The notes beneath the pieces were generated by a model, which saw nothing but the letters and a program-made list of their open reading frames with translations, did not search any database and had not been told where the DNA came from. The position numbers were made by a program, and so were the translations under genes. From Chondrus crispus (lineage: Eukaryota; Rhodophyta; Florideophyceae; Gigartinales; Gigartinaceae), in assembly GCF_000350225.1 (NCBI RefSeq), contig NW_005178758.1, positions 186,001 through 250,000 on the forward strand: a stretch of 64,000 nt of DNA, given 5' to 3'. Of this stretch, positions 1 to 10,504 are shown one piece after another. Within the stretch, counting starts at the first letter, position 1. The number at the start of each line of letters is the position of its first letter.

Positions 1-2
1 CG

Positions 3-1877
3 GGAGGAGTTGGCCGATCCAACTCCGACGCTGAGACCACCGCGGGTGATGGTGGGGTCGACACGGAAGAACGGTCACCTATATCCCAACCGACGGCGGA
101 GGGTACTGTACCCCCCCAGCAGAAGGATCCCGAAAATCCACCGATGGATTGGGAAAAAGAGATCGACTTGTCATACATTGACGATGACAAGCTCCGTGGC
201 CACGTGCTCGAGATGCTCCGTAAGCACTCGAGTCTGTGGAGCGGTGCGCTCGGAACGATCCAAGCCACGGAGCACCGCATCCCCCTCGAATCGGGAACGA
301 AACCGATTCGTTCTATGCCCTATCGGAAGGGCCCGGCCATGCGCGAAATGGTCGCGAAGGAGGTCAACAAGATGTTGAACGCAGGGGTTATCGAACTCGC
401 GAGCACCACGTGGGCGTCCCCGGTGGTGCTCGTACCGAAGAAAGACGGCTCTCTTCGGTTCTGCGTGGACTACCGGCGCCTCAACGCGAAGACTGCAGCG
501 GATTCGTATCCGCTGCCCCGTATGGACGACTGCATCGACTCGTTAGGAGATGCAGCCGTCTTGACGACGTTGGACTGCAATTCCGGGTATTGGCAGATCC
601 CGGTCGCTCCGGAGGACCGGGATAAGACTACCTTCACGACACATATGGGCACGTACCGCCATTTGCGCATGCCGTTTGGACTAAAAGGGGCACCGGCCAC
701 CTTCCAACGTGCCCTTGATATCATACTCTCCGGAGTCCGCTGGCAAATATGCCTCGTCTATCTCGATGACGTTATCGTGTTCTCGGGTACGGACGCGGAA
801 CACGCAAGGCATCTCGATACCGTCTTGAGCTTGTTGCGGAGTGCCGGCATCTCCCTCAAGCTCAAGAAGTGCAGCTTCTTCCGTCCGAAGGTGCACTACC
901 TGGGGCACGTTATATCCCCAGGTAAGTTGAGCGTGGCTGATACGGCAGCCGACGCCTTCAAGACGTTCACGTTCCCGAGGACGCTGACGCAGGTGCGCTC
1001 GTTCCTCGGGGCGTGTAACGTATACCGCCGATTCGATAAGGGGTTCGCGAAGATAGCGCGTCCTCTGACCGACATGACGCGCAAGGATTCGGATCCTGAC
1101 TTCTACAACCCCACCGAGGCGCAACTTCAGGCGTTCGAGAGCCTGAAGAAGTGCATGATCGCTCCGCCGATCCTCGCGTTGCCCCGGCATGGTCGACCAT
1201 ACATGATAGACACCGACACGAGTGCCTATCAGCTCGGCTGCACCTTACTACAGGAGCACGAAGAGCCGAACGACTGGCGACCCGTGGGGTATTGGTCGTA
1301 CTCACTGTCCGATAGTGAGCGCAACTACAGCGCTACAGAGCACGAGTGCTTCGCCGTAGTGTGGGCCGTCCGCACACTACGGCCATACGTAGAAGGAACG
1401 AAGTTCACCGTCCGAACGGATCACGACGCCCTGAGGTGGCTCATGTCCCTCACCGAGAATTCCGGAAGACTCACCCGGTGGCGGCTACGTCTGGCTGAAT
1501 ACGATTGCACCATTCAGTACCGCCCCGGGCGCGTGCATCAGGTGCCCGATGCCCTGTCACGCCTCGTGTCGCCTCGTGTCGCCGATGACCCTCGCCCCAC
1601 CGTCGAGGTGGATGACGACATTCCCACCTTCGACGCTGGCACAACCGTCCGAGACGTGTCGGATGAGCTCGCGGGTCACGTTTGCACCCCGAGCTGCGAC
1701 CACAAGGCCGTCCATGTTTTCGTGACGACACGAAAGCAGGCGGGATCACGAAGGACCTCGCGCGCTCGGACGCGCGACGAGCCGCAGGGCGACGAGGAAG
1801 CCCCGGCTCTACCAGGACCCAGTTCGTTCTGGGAAGAGAACGACGAGTTCGACGCGGGCGATATCGAACGGACCTAA
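3..1877 (+). pseudogene. Pol, first part: reverse transcriptase and RNase H (partial)
   Basis: This is the polymerase of a Ty3/gypsy element, which copies element RNA into cDNA. The frame enters from the left edge without a start. Seen in order: the conserved segment before the RT fingers (WASPVVLVPKKDGSLRFCVDYRRLN), the TTLDCNSGYWQIPV block with the first catalytic Asp, the MPFGLKGAPATFQR block, the YLDD active site at 759-770, and the YLGH and FLG.CNVYRRF connection motifs. RNase H follows with its Asp in IDTDTSAYQLG, the Glu in SATEHECFAVVWA and the Asp in VRTDHDALRW. The frame stops at TAA 1875-1877, but reading continues in the same frame into integrase, so this is a single nonsense change in one polyprotein. 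Confidence 0.93.
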
Positions 1878-3431
1878 GAACATGAAGTCGGCGCCCCTGA
1901 CGCTCAGGTCGCCCCTCCTCAAGACGACCTACCGGCCCCTCTGACGATGGAGGAGATAGCTGAGGAGCAGCGCCATGACGACTTCTGTCAAACCATACTG
2001 GTGCGCCAGTCGGAATCTCGAGATTCCGTTTTCTTCGAGGATCACCACGGGGTGCTCAAGCGAAGACATCCGTACGACCCGGATCACGTACAGGTTGTAG
2101 TGACGCGTACGCTGCGAGCCCGCCTCCTCCAGCTGTGCCATGCACCGGCGATTGCGGGACATCCGGGCCAGAATCAGATGTACTACGCACTCCGTAGGGA
2201 GTATTACTGGCCCCACCTAGCCGCCGACGTTGCAGCAGCCGTGCGAGGATGTCGAACCTGCGCAATGAACCGAGTCAAATTGCGCAAGCATCTCAATCGA
2301 TTGAGACTTTTCCCCGCGACGCGGCCCCTCGAGAGTCTCGCGATCGATATACTGGGTCCGCTCCCAAAGACCAAGACCGGGAAACGATTCCTCTTGGTAA
2401 TAACAGACCGCTTTACGAAGCTGATGCAGGTCGTCGCACTCCGAACGACGACCGCGTACACCGTCGCAGTTGCGTTCTGCGAAGCGTGGGTCTTCAAGTA
2501 CGGCGTCCCACGTTCGTTGCTTTCGGACAACGGCCCTCAGTTCAACGCCAAGTTCTTCCAAAGCACGTGCCGGGTTCTCGGGGTTAGGAACCTGTATACG
2601 TCGGCGTACCACCCCCAGACGAATGGGCAGGTCGAGCGATACGACCGTACGATAGCATCAATGCTTCGTAACTACGTGAATGAACACCAGGACGACTGGG
2701 ACGTGTACGTGGGACCGCTTACGTACGCGTACAACTCCCACGTACATCGTACGACCAGCACGACGCCCTTTGAGCTCGTGCTCAGCAGACCCCCGCCGGA
2801 GTTCTCTCTCCGAAGAGCCGACGGGGACGCGCCCCCTCCGGATAAGGGGAATCATCGAGCGGCCTTCTTCAAGACCCTGGACGACACGATCCAGAAGGCC
2901 TACGGAAGCCTGCGACGGACGCAAGCCCGCTCTAAACGCGACTTCGACAAGCACATTCGGGGCATCAACTCGCGCCTCAAGGCAGGTGACTACGCATATC
3001 TGAACCCCACCGATGGGGGGAAGACATCAAACAAGCTCGCCTCACCGGCGGTCGGACCGTACCGAGTTCTCGCGAACGACCAACGCACCATCACGATCGA
3101 TCGTGATGGAGTTACAGAGCGCATCTCAGCAGACCGCTGCGTCTACGCACCCCCGCCGGCGAACGCGCCACGGGCTAGCACGACTACCCCCGCGGACCTT
3201 GCCGGCAAGATCACCGAAGGTACACAGTATGCCGTCGAACGGCTGCTGAAGCATCGCGTCATGGAGGATGGAACTACGGAGTTCCTCATTAAGTGGGCAG
3301 ACTATGACGCCCCCACATGGACAGCGCGTACCCACATCCCCGGGGAGTTGGTGTCTCGTTACGCACGAAGACTCCGAGCGCGTACAGGGAGAGACCTCAC
3401 CTCAGAAGTGAACGCAGACGTTCACTCTTGA
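1878..3431 (+). pseudogene. Pol, second part: integrase with C-terminal chromodomain
   Basis: This is the integrase part of the same polyprotein, in the same frame as the RT part; the first internal ATG is at 1947. It shows the HHCC zinc-binding region (CHAPAIAGH ... GCRTCAMNR), then the catalytic core with Asp in AIDILGPL, Asp in LLSDNGPQF and Glu in NGQVERYD. A GPY-type block (VGPYRVLA) follows. The C-terminus is a chromodomain-like segment (VERLLKHR, FLIKWADY, PTWTA, LVSRYARR), which in chromoviruses steers insertion to particular chromatin. The stop codon TGA at 3429-3431 runs directly into a G-rich polypurine tract. It is uninterrupted apart from the upstream stop. Confidence 0.92.
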
Positions 3432-3439
3432 GGAGGGGG
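3430..3439 (+). promoter_or_regulatory. Polypurine tract copy 1, at the end of pol
   Basis: GAGGAGGGGG begins inside the pol stop codon. The preceding 24 bases (GAACGC.GACGTTCA.TCTTGAG) are nearly repeated just before the 3' LTR at 7830-7852, so the end-of-pol/PPT unit is present twice, once on each side of the F2 module. Normally the plus-strand primer site abuts the LTR; this copy does not. Confidence 0.55.
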
Positions 3440-3445
3440 CCCTCA

Positions 3446-5277
3446 ACCGCTTCGTTGCGGATTAACTTCCGTCTCGAATTAAACTCACCCCGCGGGCTTA
3501 GGACGAAAGGGGACGCGCGAAGGGACAGATGTCTCCAAAGAACAGCAACGGAATCAGTCGCGAGAAGCCAAGACGTATTGGCAACCGAGAGCTCCCGTAC
3601 GCAAACCAAAGGAAGCGAGCAGCACGAGCTGCGCCATGATGTCACCTCGTCACGGACTGTGGGCAATGAGCCCTCGAGCAGGGAGACGATCTCCCGGAAC
3701 GATACAGTCGCCCCGCGGTCGCCACAAGTTTCGCCTACATGTGGACAGCTGTCCTGCACGCACTGGTTCGTACCAGCTGCGCTATACGGAAGGGGTCCGC
3801 GATCCCGAGACCCCCGCGACGACGAAGGACGCACCTCGGCACTAGATAGCAACGACAAGTACGCTGCAGACCGAGCAAGGGGAGGGAAGAGACAGTACGA
3901 GCCGCCGTCGGCTGATACACTCGAGATCAGAGCCCCAACAAACAGCCACGGCCATACCCTAAATAAGGGAGAAAAATTAGTGGAACACGAAATTACACTG
4001 GGAGACAGTGCCCTTACATGACGTCCAAGCGCACGTGATACGTACAACGCGCAAGGGACGTTCGGACGGCAACACGTGGGAAGAGTACAGCGTGTACCCA
4101 CCGACCGGGACACGCTACCGGAGCCCGACCATGAAGGGGCGCGGTCCCGATGCCGCCCCCTCCAGAATTGTCAAACCGGCGAAATGCGCAGAAGTCCGAC
4201 GCACGGGGCGTCCCGAAAGCGGAGCAGGCACCAAGACCAGCGACTCGAGACGCTGCGCATGGAAATCATCCAGCGGTGGGTACGGCACGCGAGTAACGAA
4301 CACGCCAGTCCTCGCCGCCTCCCCACCGTTGGTTCGCAAGGGGACTCGAGAACCCCACACCGATGCGACGAACGCCAACTCCGCGTGTGGAATTGGGGAG
4401 TATCGAGCTCCGCCAGGGCCACCCACACGACCATGCGGACGAGCCGTTTTGGCGGTGAGGGAGGAGACGACTCCTCCCCCTTCTCCCACATGCCAAGGTC
4501 TCTTACTCCTCTCCGCTCATCGTCAAGAGCACGGGCGGTGGAGACTACAGTACGGAGCGCGACGTCGCACGGGGAAGGGGACGCGTCAGGCGGACGACCG
4601 CACTTACCACGAGGCGCCTGCCCCCTCGCCATAACCCCGCGGACCCGAGCCCCGGCGACAGGAGAGAGAAGATGGCGCCCTCTCCATCCCCAGGCGGACG
4701 ATTCGGATCGTCCACCAACCGCTCTCTTACCCATCTGCCCTCGCCATTGGAGGCGAGGGACGCGACGACAAGGACAATACCGCGCTGTGCTCTCGCCCTC
4801 GGAGGCGAGGGGCGCGATGAGAAGACGTACACGAGCGATGCCCTCGCCACCGGAGGCGAGGGCCGCGATGAGAAGTACAGGTCCCTCGGGCCTTGCCCGC
4901 GCCATCGAAGGCGAGGGCCGCGATGAGAAGTACAGGTCCCTCGGGCCTTGCCCTCGCCATCGAGGGCGAGGGAAGGCCAGTCTGCGAGTTCGGTGAGGGG
5001 CAGCACCGACAGCCACCACCGCCCTCGTCCGAGTACGACGACGACCTCGAGAACGAAAGAAAAGACGCGGTACCCGCACGAACATGATCGCGCCCACCAG
5101 AGACCCTTTCGTAAGAGGGAGAAGAATCGCGCGGAGCACTATCGAGGCTCGGCTTCGAGGAAAGGAGAGGATCTGTGCGACGGACATCGCGTGCACAAAA
5201 GAGACGGGATTGACTTTACGCAGAGAAGGGGACGGTTGGAAGAACATACCCCCGATGGGTATAACGGGACGACCCGT
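3446..5277. other. Long spacer between pol and F2 (conserved with element 2)
   Basis: No convincing gene. It aligns with the spacer of element 2. The block around 3965-4480 (for example GAGAAAAATTAGTGGAAC and CAGTGCCCTTACATGACGTC) recurs at about 8925-9470 with roughly four bases in five alike by eye. A small perfect hairpin (GGGAGGAG, loop ACGA, CTCCTCCC) at 4459-4478 recurs at 9433-9452. Some minus-strand frames look similar in both copies but are broken, so coding is unproven. The right part holds the tandem repeats at 4738-4975. Confidence 0.6.
4738..4975. repeat. Tandem repeats of 51-55 bp, each with an internal hairpin
   Basis: Four full units and a partial one begin with GCCCTCGCC and continue GGAGGCGAGGG.CGCGATGAGAAG. 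Unit starts are near 4738, 4790, 4841, 4896 and 4951. The third and fourth units are almost identical. The start of each unit can fold (CCCTCGCC with GGCGAGGG). The array is not seen at the matching place in element 2, so it expanded in this copy. Confidence 0.8.
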
Positions 5278-7478
5278 TCAGTGGTTTGTGCGGTTGGGCG
5301 GCGAAGCGACCCCCGACCCGTAAAGGCTCGGGGGACAGTAACTGGGGTGACGAGGCGGCTCTGCCGCGTGCTCCGCCAGTGGGGGCAACGCCACCTCACT
5401 GTGGCGGGTCCAGCGATGCACACTGCTCTGAGGATCCGGGACGTTGCCCACCGTAGCGGCCTCGTTCCCCGTCTGCTCGTAGGGATCCCGCCTGACCGGG
5501 TGTGGCGTCGACGAAGACGCCACGCGAAGGCTTCGGAGGTCGTCCCGCTCGCGGCGGTACCGGTCACGTTCGGCGGTAGTCCGCTCCAGAATGCTCGCAT
5601 GACGATCAGAGGACTCGCGTGACGCTGCTAACTCGTTGCGTACACGGCGCAGCTCGGACACGGACGACGCACGACCCGCCTCGAGGCGAGTGCTTCGTCG
5701 CTTCGCGCCAAGTACCAGCTCGCGAGTGTGCCAAGGAGACCGCCCACCTGCCAAGTGCGATCGGCAGCGCGACCCAAGGCATGAACTAACGACGGCACGG
5801 CCCTGACTTCCTCTCCTTCCAACGTCGCGTGGCGTACGGACGCCACTTGGGGCGCCTCCCGGGGCAGCATCGCATTGAGGGGAGGAACACGGGGGACGGG
5901 AGGACTCGCCACCGGACCGAAGTCGCTCTCGGCGAGAAAAGTCTCGAACAGCGGGTCCGCACGTGCGGAAGGATGGGGAGCGGGCTCACTGTCCAAATCG
6001 CGATATCGCTTCTTTCGCGCTTCGCGCGAGGCGGAGCCAACTCCGCCCCCGCTCCTGACGTGTGCCGAAGAGGACGCCGGCGCCACCTGGCGCGCCACGA
6101 AGGCGTCAGCACGATGGTCATACACGAGGAAGGAGGACCGCTCGCCGGTAGTGAAATCGGGCCAGCGCCGACGCTGGCTTTCGCTCACCTCGCAAGCCCG
6201 ATGCATGAGCTCGAGGGCGAACGCGTACGATCAAGGCACATGCTGATTACACCGCTCGAGCGGATGAAGGGGGACGTTGGGGAGGTCCCACGCAACCCTC
6301 CCCAAGTAGGCCAGCACCTCGAGGGGCTGGACAAACACGCGTCCGTGAATGGACACTTCGTTCATGAACGCATTCCCGAGGGCCCAGTCCCATTCTCTCT
6401 CTACGTTGTGCATTAAGTCTGCATAAGCCGGATGTTGAGCATTTGAGCACGCCACACCGAAGTGCTTGAGCACATACGGGAGCAGCGGATGAACTCCCAA
6501 CGAAGGGAGGGTCTCCCGTATCACTGCAGGGAGCCGGGGGAAGTCGTGGGGGGACAGGCCTCCTTCGAAGGAAGCGTGACGGAAAATGCGCCCGTCCTCC
6601 TCCTCAGAATGGCGATACGCCGACCAATCGTGAGGAGCAATGGCGACTCCGTGTAGTCTCATCAGCGAGCACGCTGATTTCTGCAAGGCGGCGCGCGCCC
6701 TCGAGTACGCGAAAGGACGGGGGCTCACATAGAGACTACCCACGTGGGACAAGACGAATTCGCGAGGGGCCGACCCCTCGCGGTGGAGGAGATACATGGC
6801 CATGCGATCCACTTATTCTACCTCACCGAGGCTGTACGCAAACGTGCGATCGCAGGGGATGGCAGAAGGGATTTGATACGCCGCACCGCCACCTTCTGCC
6901 AGCAGGCGCCCCAGAACGAGTGAGGCCTCCTCTACGCGTCCGGCTTCGTAGACCTTCCGGACGCGTAGCAAATCGGGACGAAGTTGCTCCCGCGCCAGCA
7001 GCTCTCCAACAGTAATGCCGGCATGGGCAAAGCAGCACCACGCGAACCTTAGACGGTCTAGGGGCAACGGGGCGGAACGCTCGAGCGCCGCCCCGTACCA
7101 CTCGGATGAAGCCTCGACCACCGCGGGGGCTTGACCCGCCGGATCCTGAGGCGTCTCAGGATGTTCGCCAACGCGAGGGCCGCTGCCCGATCTCCCGCGC
7201 GAACCCGTCGCGTCAGGAAGCGCGGCTGTAGCGCCCCCGACGGGGCCTGCATCGACAGGCAGGCGAGGGGCGGTGGCGGAGGGAATCAGTTCGACAGAGG
7301 ACGTCCACTCCCGAGAGACACGAGCTCCCTGAAATGGCTGTGCAGTAATCCAAGGACGCCCGATTGCCCCGGCGCGACACGGAGCGTGCCCAGCCGGGGC
7401 CGCGATTCCGCCGTCGACGGCGGAAGGGGAGCGGCGCCTCCGGGAGATTGCGACGAAGGACACGGCTGCAAAGGGCAT
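5278..7478 (-). pseudogene. F2 antisense protein, decayed copy in element 1
   Basis: This is a homologue of the 749-aa frame at 10505-12754 and the 813-aa frame at 61047-63488. It is on the strand opposite to pol, between pol and the 3' LTR. Shared motifs, in order: RSAPLPLDRLRF, ITVGELLAREQLRPDLLR, SRARAALQKSACSLMRLHG, APHDWSAYRHS, AFMNEVSIHGRVFVQP, SSFLVYDHRADAFVA, and a C-terminal coiled coil rich in R, E and L. It is broken by a stop at 6813-6815 where relatives have Tyr, a TGA at 6231-6233 where relatives have Trp, and a frameshift near 5695. Function is unknown. The N-terminal part towards the LTR is not readable. Confidence 0.85.
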
Positions 7479-7850
7479 GGAGTCACGAAGCTCGACGGAG
7501 TAGCGACGGACGCGTCGAACCGACCATCGGAGGGCGACGTCGTGATGACCCCGACACTGAGGCCTCTGACGAAGAGGGACAGGACAGCGGGGGCGCAGCG
7601 ACCCGAGTGCGGAAAGGGAAATAACAAGAGAGGCGCACCGATGCGCGGACGGAGAAGGAGCGGACGGCAGAGGACAAGATGGTCAATAGGGGGAACGGGT
7701 TGAACGATAGATAACTCCGAGCAACGCGAGCCTCGCGTTGTCCTCAGGACGGGTGAGGTGGAACCCGGGTCAAGTCCAGGACTACAGGGAGGGGATCCGA
7801 CATGGTCGCCTCTACAAACCCGAGACTGCTGAACGCGGACGTTCAGTCTT

Positions 7851-7859
7851 GAGAGGGGG
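7851..7859 (+). promoter_or_regulatory. Polypurine tract copy 2, next to 3' LTR of element 1
   Basis: GAGAGGGGG lies three bases before the LTR start TGTAG. This is the expected place for the plus-strand primer of reverse transcription. It is preceded by the same 24-base sequence found at the end of pol. Confidence 0.65.
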
Positions 7860-7862
7860 CCG

Positions 7863-8471
7863 TGTAGTGGAACGACGAAGCGATTAGATTAGAAATTGGA
7901 TCCAGGACTGTAAGGCACGAGCCTTACAGGCCACCAGCGCGCACGTGTACCCCACGTGTACGACAAGTGTATGACGCGTGTACCAGCACCCCACCGGCTG
8001 ACAGTGCACACTACTGTAGCACCGTCGAGTACAGTACGTACTGTACTACGTTATGATAGACGGTTTTGTAACATTAAATACGGGACCGGACCGACGGCGG
8101 AGGGGGCGACAAGCACGGACTTGTCATCAACCTCCCGCTTAGGTGAGACTTCCCAGCTTATTCTAAACGCGCTTTCGCCGACCGCACGCGTTTAGACGGA
8201 GCCGAGCCGGAGTGGACGCGCAGCACGCGAGCGAGCACGGAACCGCCTCCGCCCATCAGCACTGGTACGTCACCCAGTGCTGCTCCGGGGCGTCGAGGCG
8301 TCGATCCGCTCGTGCGTGCGCGAGTCCCCGCTCGATCCCGCTCTACCACCGCTACCCGGGCCCGAGCCCGGTTCCGTAGCTGGTTGTGCTTCCCCCGTCT
8401 TCCGCCGATCCGGAGTCTCCGTCGAGCTGTGTGTATACACCCCCTGACGACCGCGGGGTGCTTATACTACA
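7863..8471 (+). repeat. 3' LTR of element 1 (609 bp)
   Basis: It starts TGTAGTGGAA and ends TATACTACA, giving the usual TG...CA ends with short inverted repeats. The 5' half carries repeated CACGTGTAC-type motifs and an ATTAAATA box near 8073-8080. The right half is homologous to the LTR at 12815-13514 (shared CCGGGGCGTCGAGGCGT.GATC segment), but the two are clearly diverged and belong to different insertions. Confidence 0.85.
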
Positions 8472-10504
8472 GTTTCGTCCGCGTTAGGGCACCGGACGTT
8501 GAGACGTATCGACTAAGTTCGCTCCCGCAAAAAAAACGGGATGCGGACAGCCACAGGGAGACGATCCCTACGTGAGGAGCCCTTTTCAGCAGGGAGACGA
8601 TATCCGGCGGCGATACGGTGCACGAGGGCGACAAAGGTGCCTTGAGCAACCGGACAGCTGTCCGGAACGCTTCTGTCCGCGCCTTCGCACGCGCGCTTAC
8701 GCAGGGAAAACCCGCGCCCTGTCGGGGCTCCGACAACCTCGAGTCCGTCGCGACGACGCGACGACGCTGCCCTCAGCGATAGAGGGACGACCTTTGAGCA
8801 CGAGACCCGATAGGGGAACGGAGATTGGAGCACGGCCGCCGACATAGTCCCGCGAGAACAGATACTGTACCGACAACAGCCACCGTCATATCCTGCAGAG
8901 AACAAAAAAAGAGAGAAAAAGGGGGGAGAAAAATTAGTGGAACGCGAAATTACACTGAGAGACAGTGCCCTTACATGACGTCCAGGCGCACGTGGTGCGT
9001 ACAACGCGCAAGGGAAGTCCGGACGGCGACGCGTAAGAAGAGTACAGCGTGTACCCACCGATCGGTACACGCAACCGGATCTCAATTATGGAGGGGCGCG
9101 GTCCGGTTTCGCCACCTCCATAATCGTCAAACTGGCAGACGTCCGACGCACAGGTCGTCCCGAACGCGGAGCAGGCACCAAGACCAACGACACCAGAAGA
9201 TGAACAAGAAAAGACCCCCGCGGTGGGTACGGCACGCGAGTAACGAACGCGTCCATCCCCGTCGTATTAACACGCAAGTCCTCGCCGCGCCCCCACCGGG
9301 GGGGGGGCTCGCAGGGGGACTCCAGAACCCCACACTGAGGCGACGAAGGCCAATTCCGCTCCCTGAGGGGGTAGGCTCGAGCTCTCCCAGGACCACCTGC
9401 ACGGCTACACGGAAGCGCAGCTCTCGTGAAGAGGGAGGAGACGACTCCTCCCCATTCTCCCACACGCCGAAGATTCGCTTTCCTCACCCCTGCTCGCTCG
9501 TCCGATCTCGTAGCGGCGGAGACTACAGTTCGAGGGGAGACGTCGCGCTGGGAGTGAGGTACGCAGCACGCCTGCAGGGTACGTGCAATAAGGACGAGCG
9601 GGGACGTCCCGCTAGCGTCTACGAAGAGCCAAGCGAAGCGGACTCCGGTCGGACATGCACACGACCGACGGCCGAAGGGCGGAGAGCGGGGCGCTCGTCT
9701 CATCTCCCCGTGGTAGTACATAAATTCGCGCGTACGGTCGCACACGAAAGCGGACGCGGCTCACGAAAGCGAACAACAAGTTCTCACCTTCCGAGCCACG
9801 CCGACAATTCGGATTGTCACCCCGCTCGCCTTGCTCGCTCGACCATGAAGAACGACGACGGCTACTGTACTCAGCCGAGCCCGACGACGAGCTCGGGAAG
9901 AAAACCACGACGCGTGTGGCAAGACCGGCATCGCGCACGACCGAACCCGTTTCGTGGACGGGAGAATGAACGCGCCGAAAAGTATCGCGAACCTGACAGG
10001 GACGAACTGTCAAAAAGCATCCGCGAATACCACGCACAAGAGACGACGCATTCAGGGGGACGCGCCCTGGACGAGACCCCGACCGACTTAGCGCGATGCG
10101 GGGGTATCGACACGCCGCGAACGGCCCTGTCCTAAGAGAAAAAGAAAAAAAGGGGGGAGATGTACAGAACATAGTTGAGCGTAAGCATGGAGGAGGGGAA
10201 CGAAGAGGGTACGAAGCCCACCGGGCCAAGGCCAAGAGACGAATTTGGTTTTTACGCAGGAAGAGGACAGGACGACCTGGCCCCCGCGGACATATCGGGA
10301 CCCCGCTCAGTAGTCAACGCCGCCGGACGACGCCTCCGGGCGCGGACCATAGAGCCCCGGCGGACAGTAGCCGGGGTGATGTGGCACTGTCGTGCTTGGC
10401 CCCGCCAAGGGAGGCATCGCCACCGCACTGTGGCGGGTCCAGCGGTGCACGTCGCCCTCAGAGGCAGCGACGACGTCCGATGAGGGGGGTTCGCACCCCG
10501 AGCT
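8472..10504. other. Spacer of element 2 between pol and F2
   Basis: No gene recognised. Homologous to the element 1 spacer from about 8500 onward. It includes two strong polypurine tracts, AAAAAGGGGGGAG around 8915-8928 and A-rich/GGGGGGAGA around 10138-10160, the second followed by TGTACAGAAC, which looks like a PPT/LTR junction. The conserved hairpin GGGAGGAG-ACGA-CTCCTCCC is at 9433-9452. Confidence 0.55.

Larger units (their letters stand above)
1..8471 (+). mobile_element. Element 1: Ty3/gypsy chromovirus, 3' portion (5' part off window)
   Basis: The order on the plus strand is RT, RNase H, integrase, chromodomain, polypurine tract, 4.4-kb module with an antisense gene (F2), second polypurine tract, and 3' LTR ending at 8471. 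The pol frame is open from the first bases, so the 5' LTR, gag and protease lie left of the window. Several breaks (a stop in pol, two stops and a frameshift in F2) show the copy is decaying. It appears to be inserted in element 2, whose homologous spacer resumes just right of the LTR. Confidence 0.85.

Noticed and set aside
4738..4975. CRISPR-like regular repeats
   Set aside because: Units are contiguous with no unique spacers, and the setting is eukaryotic retrotransposon DNA.
4171..5247. 358-codon minus-strand frame
   Set aside because: It runs through the tandem repeat array and the spacer, has repeated low-complexity translation and is not conserved in element 2.
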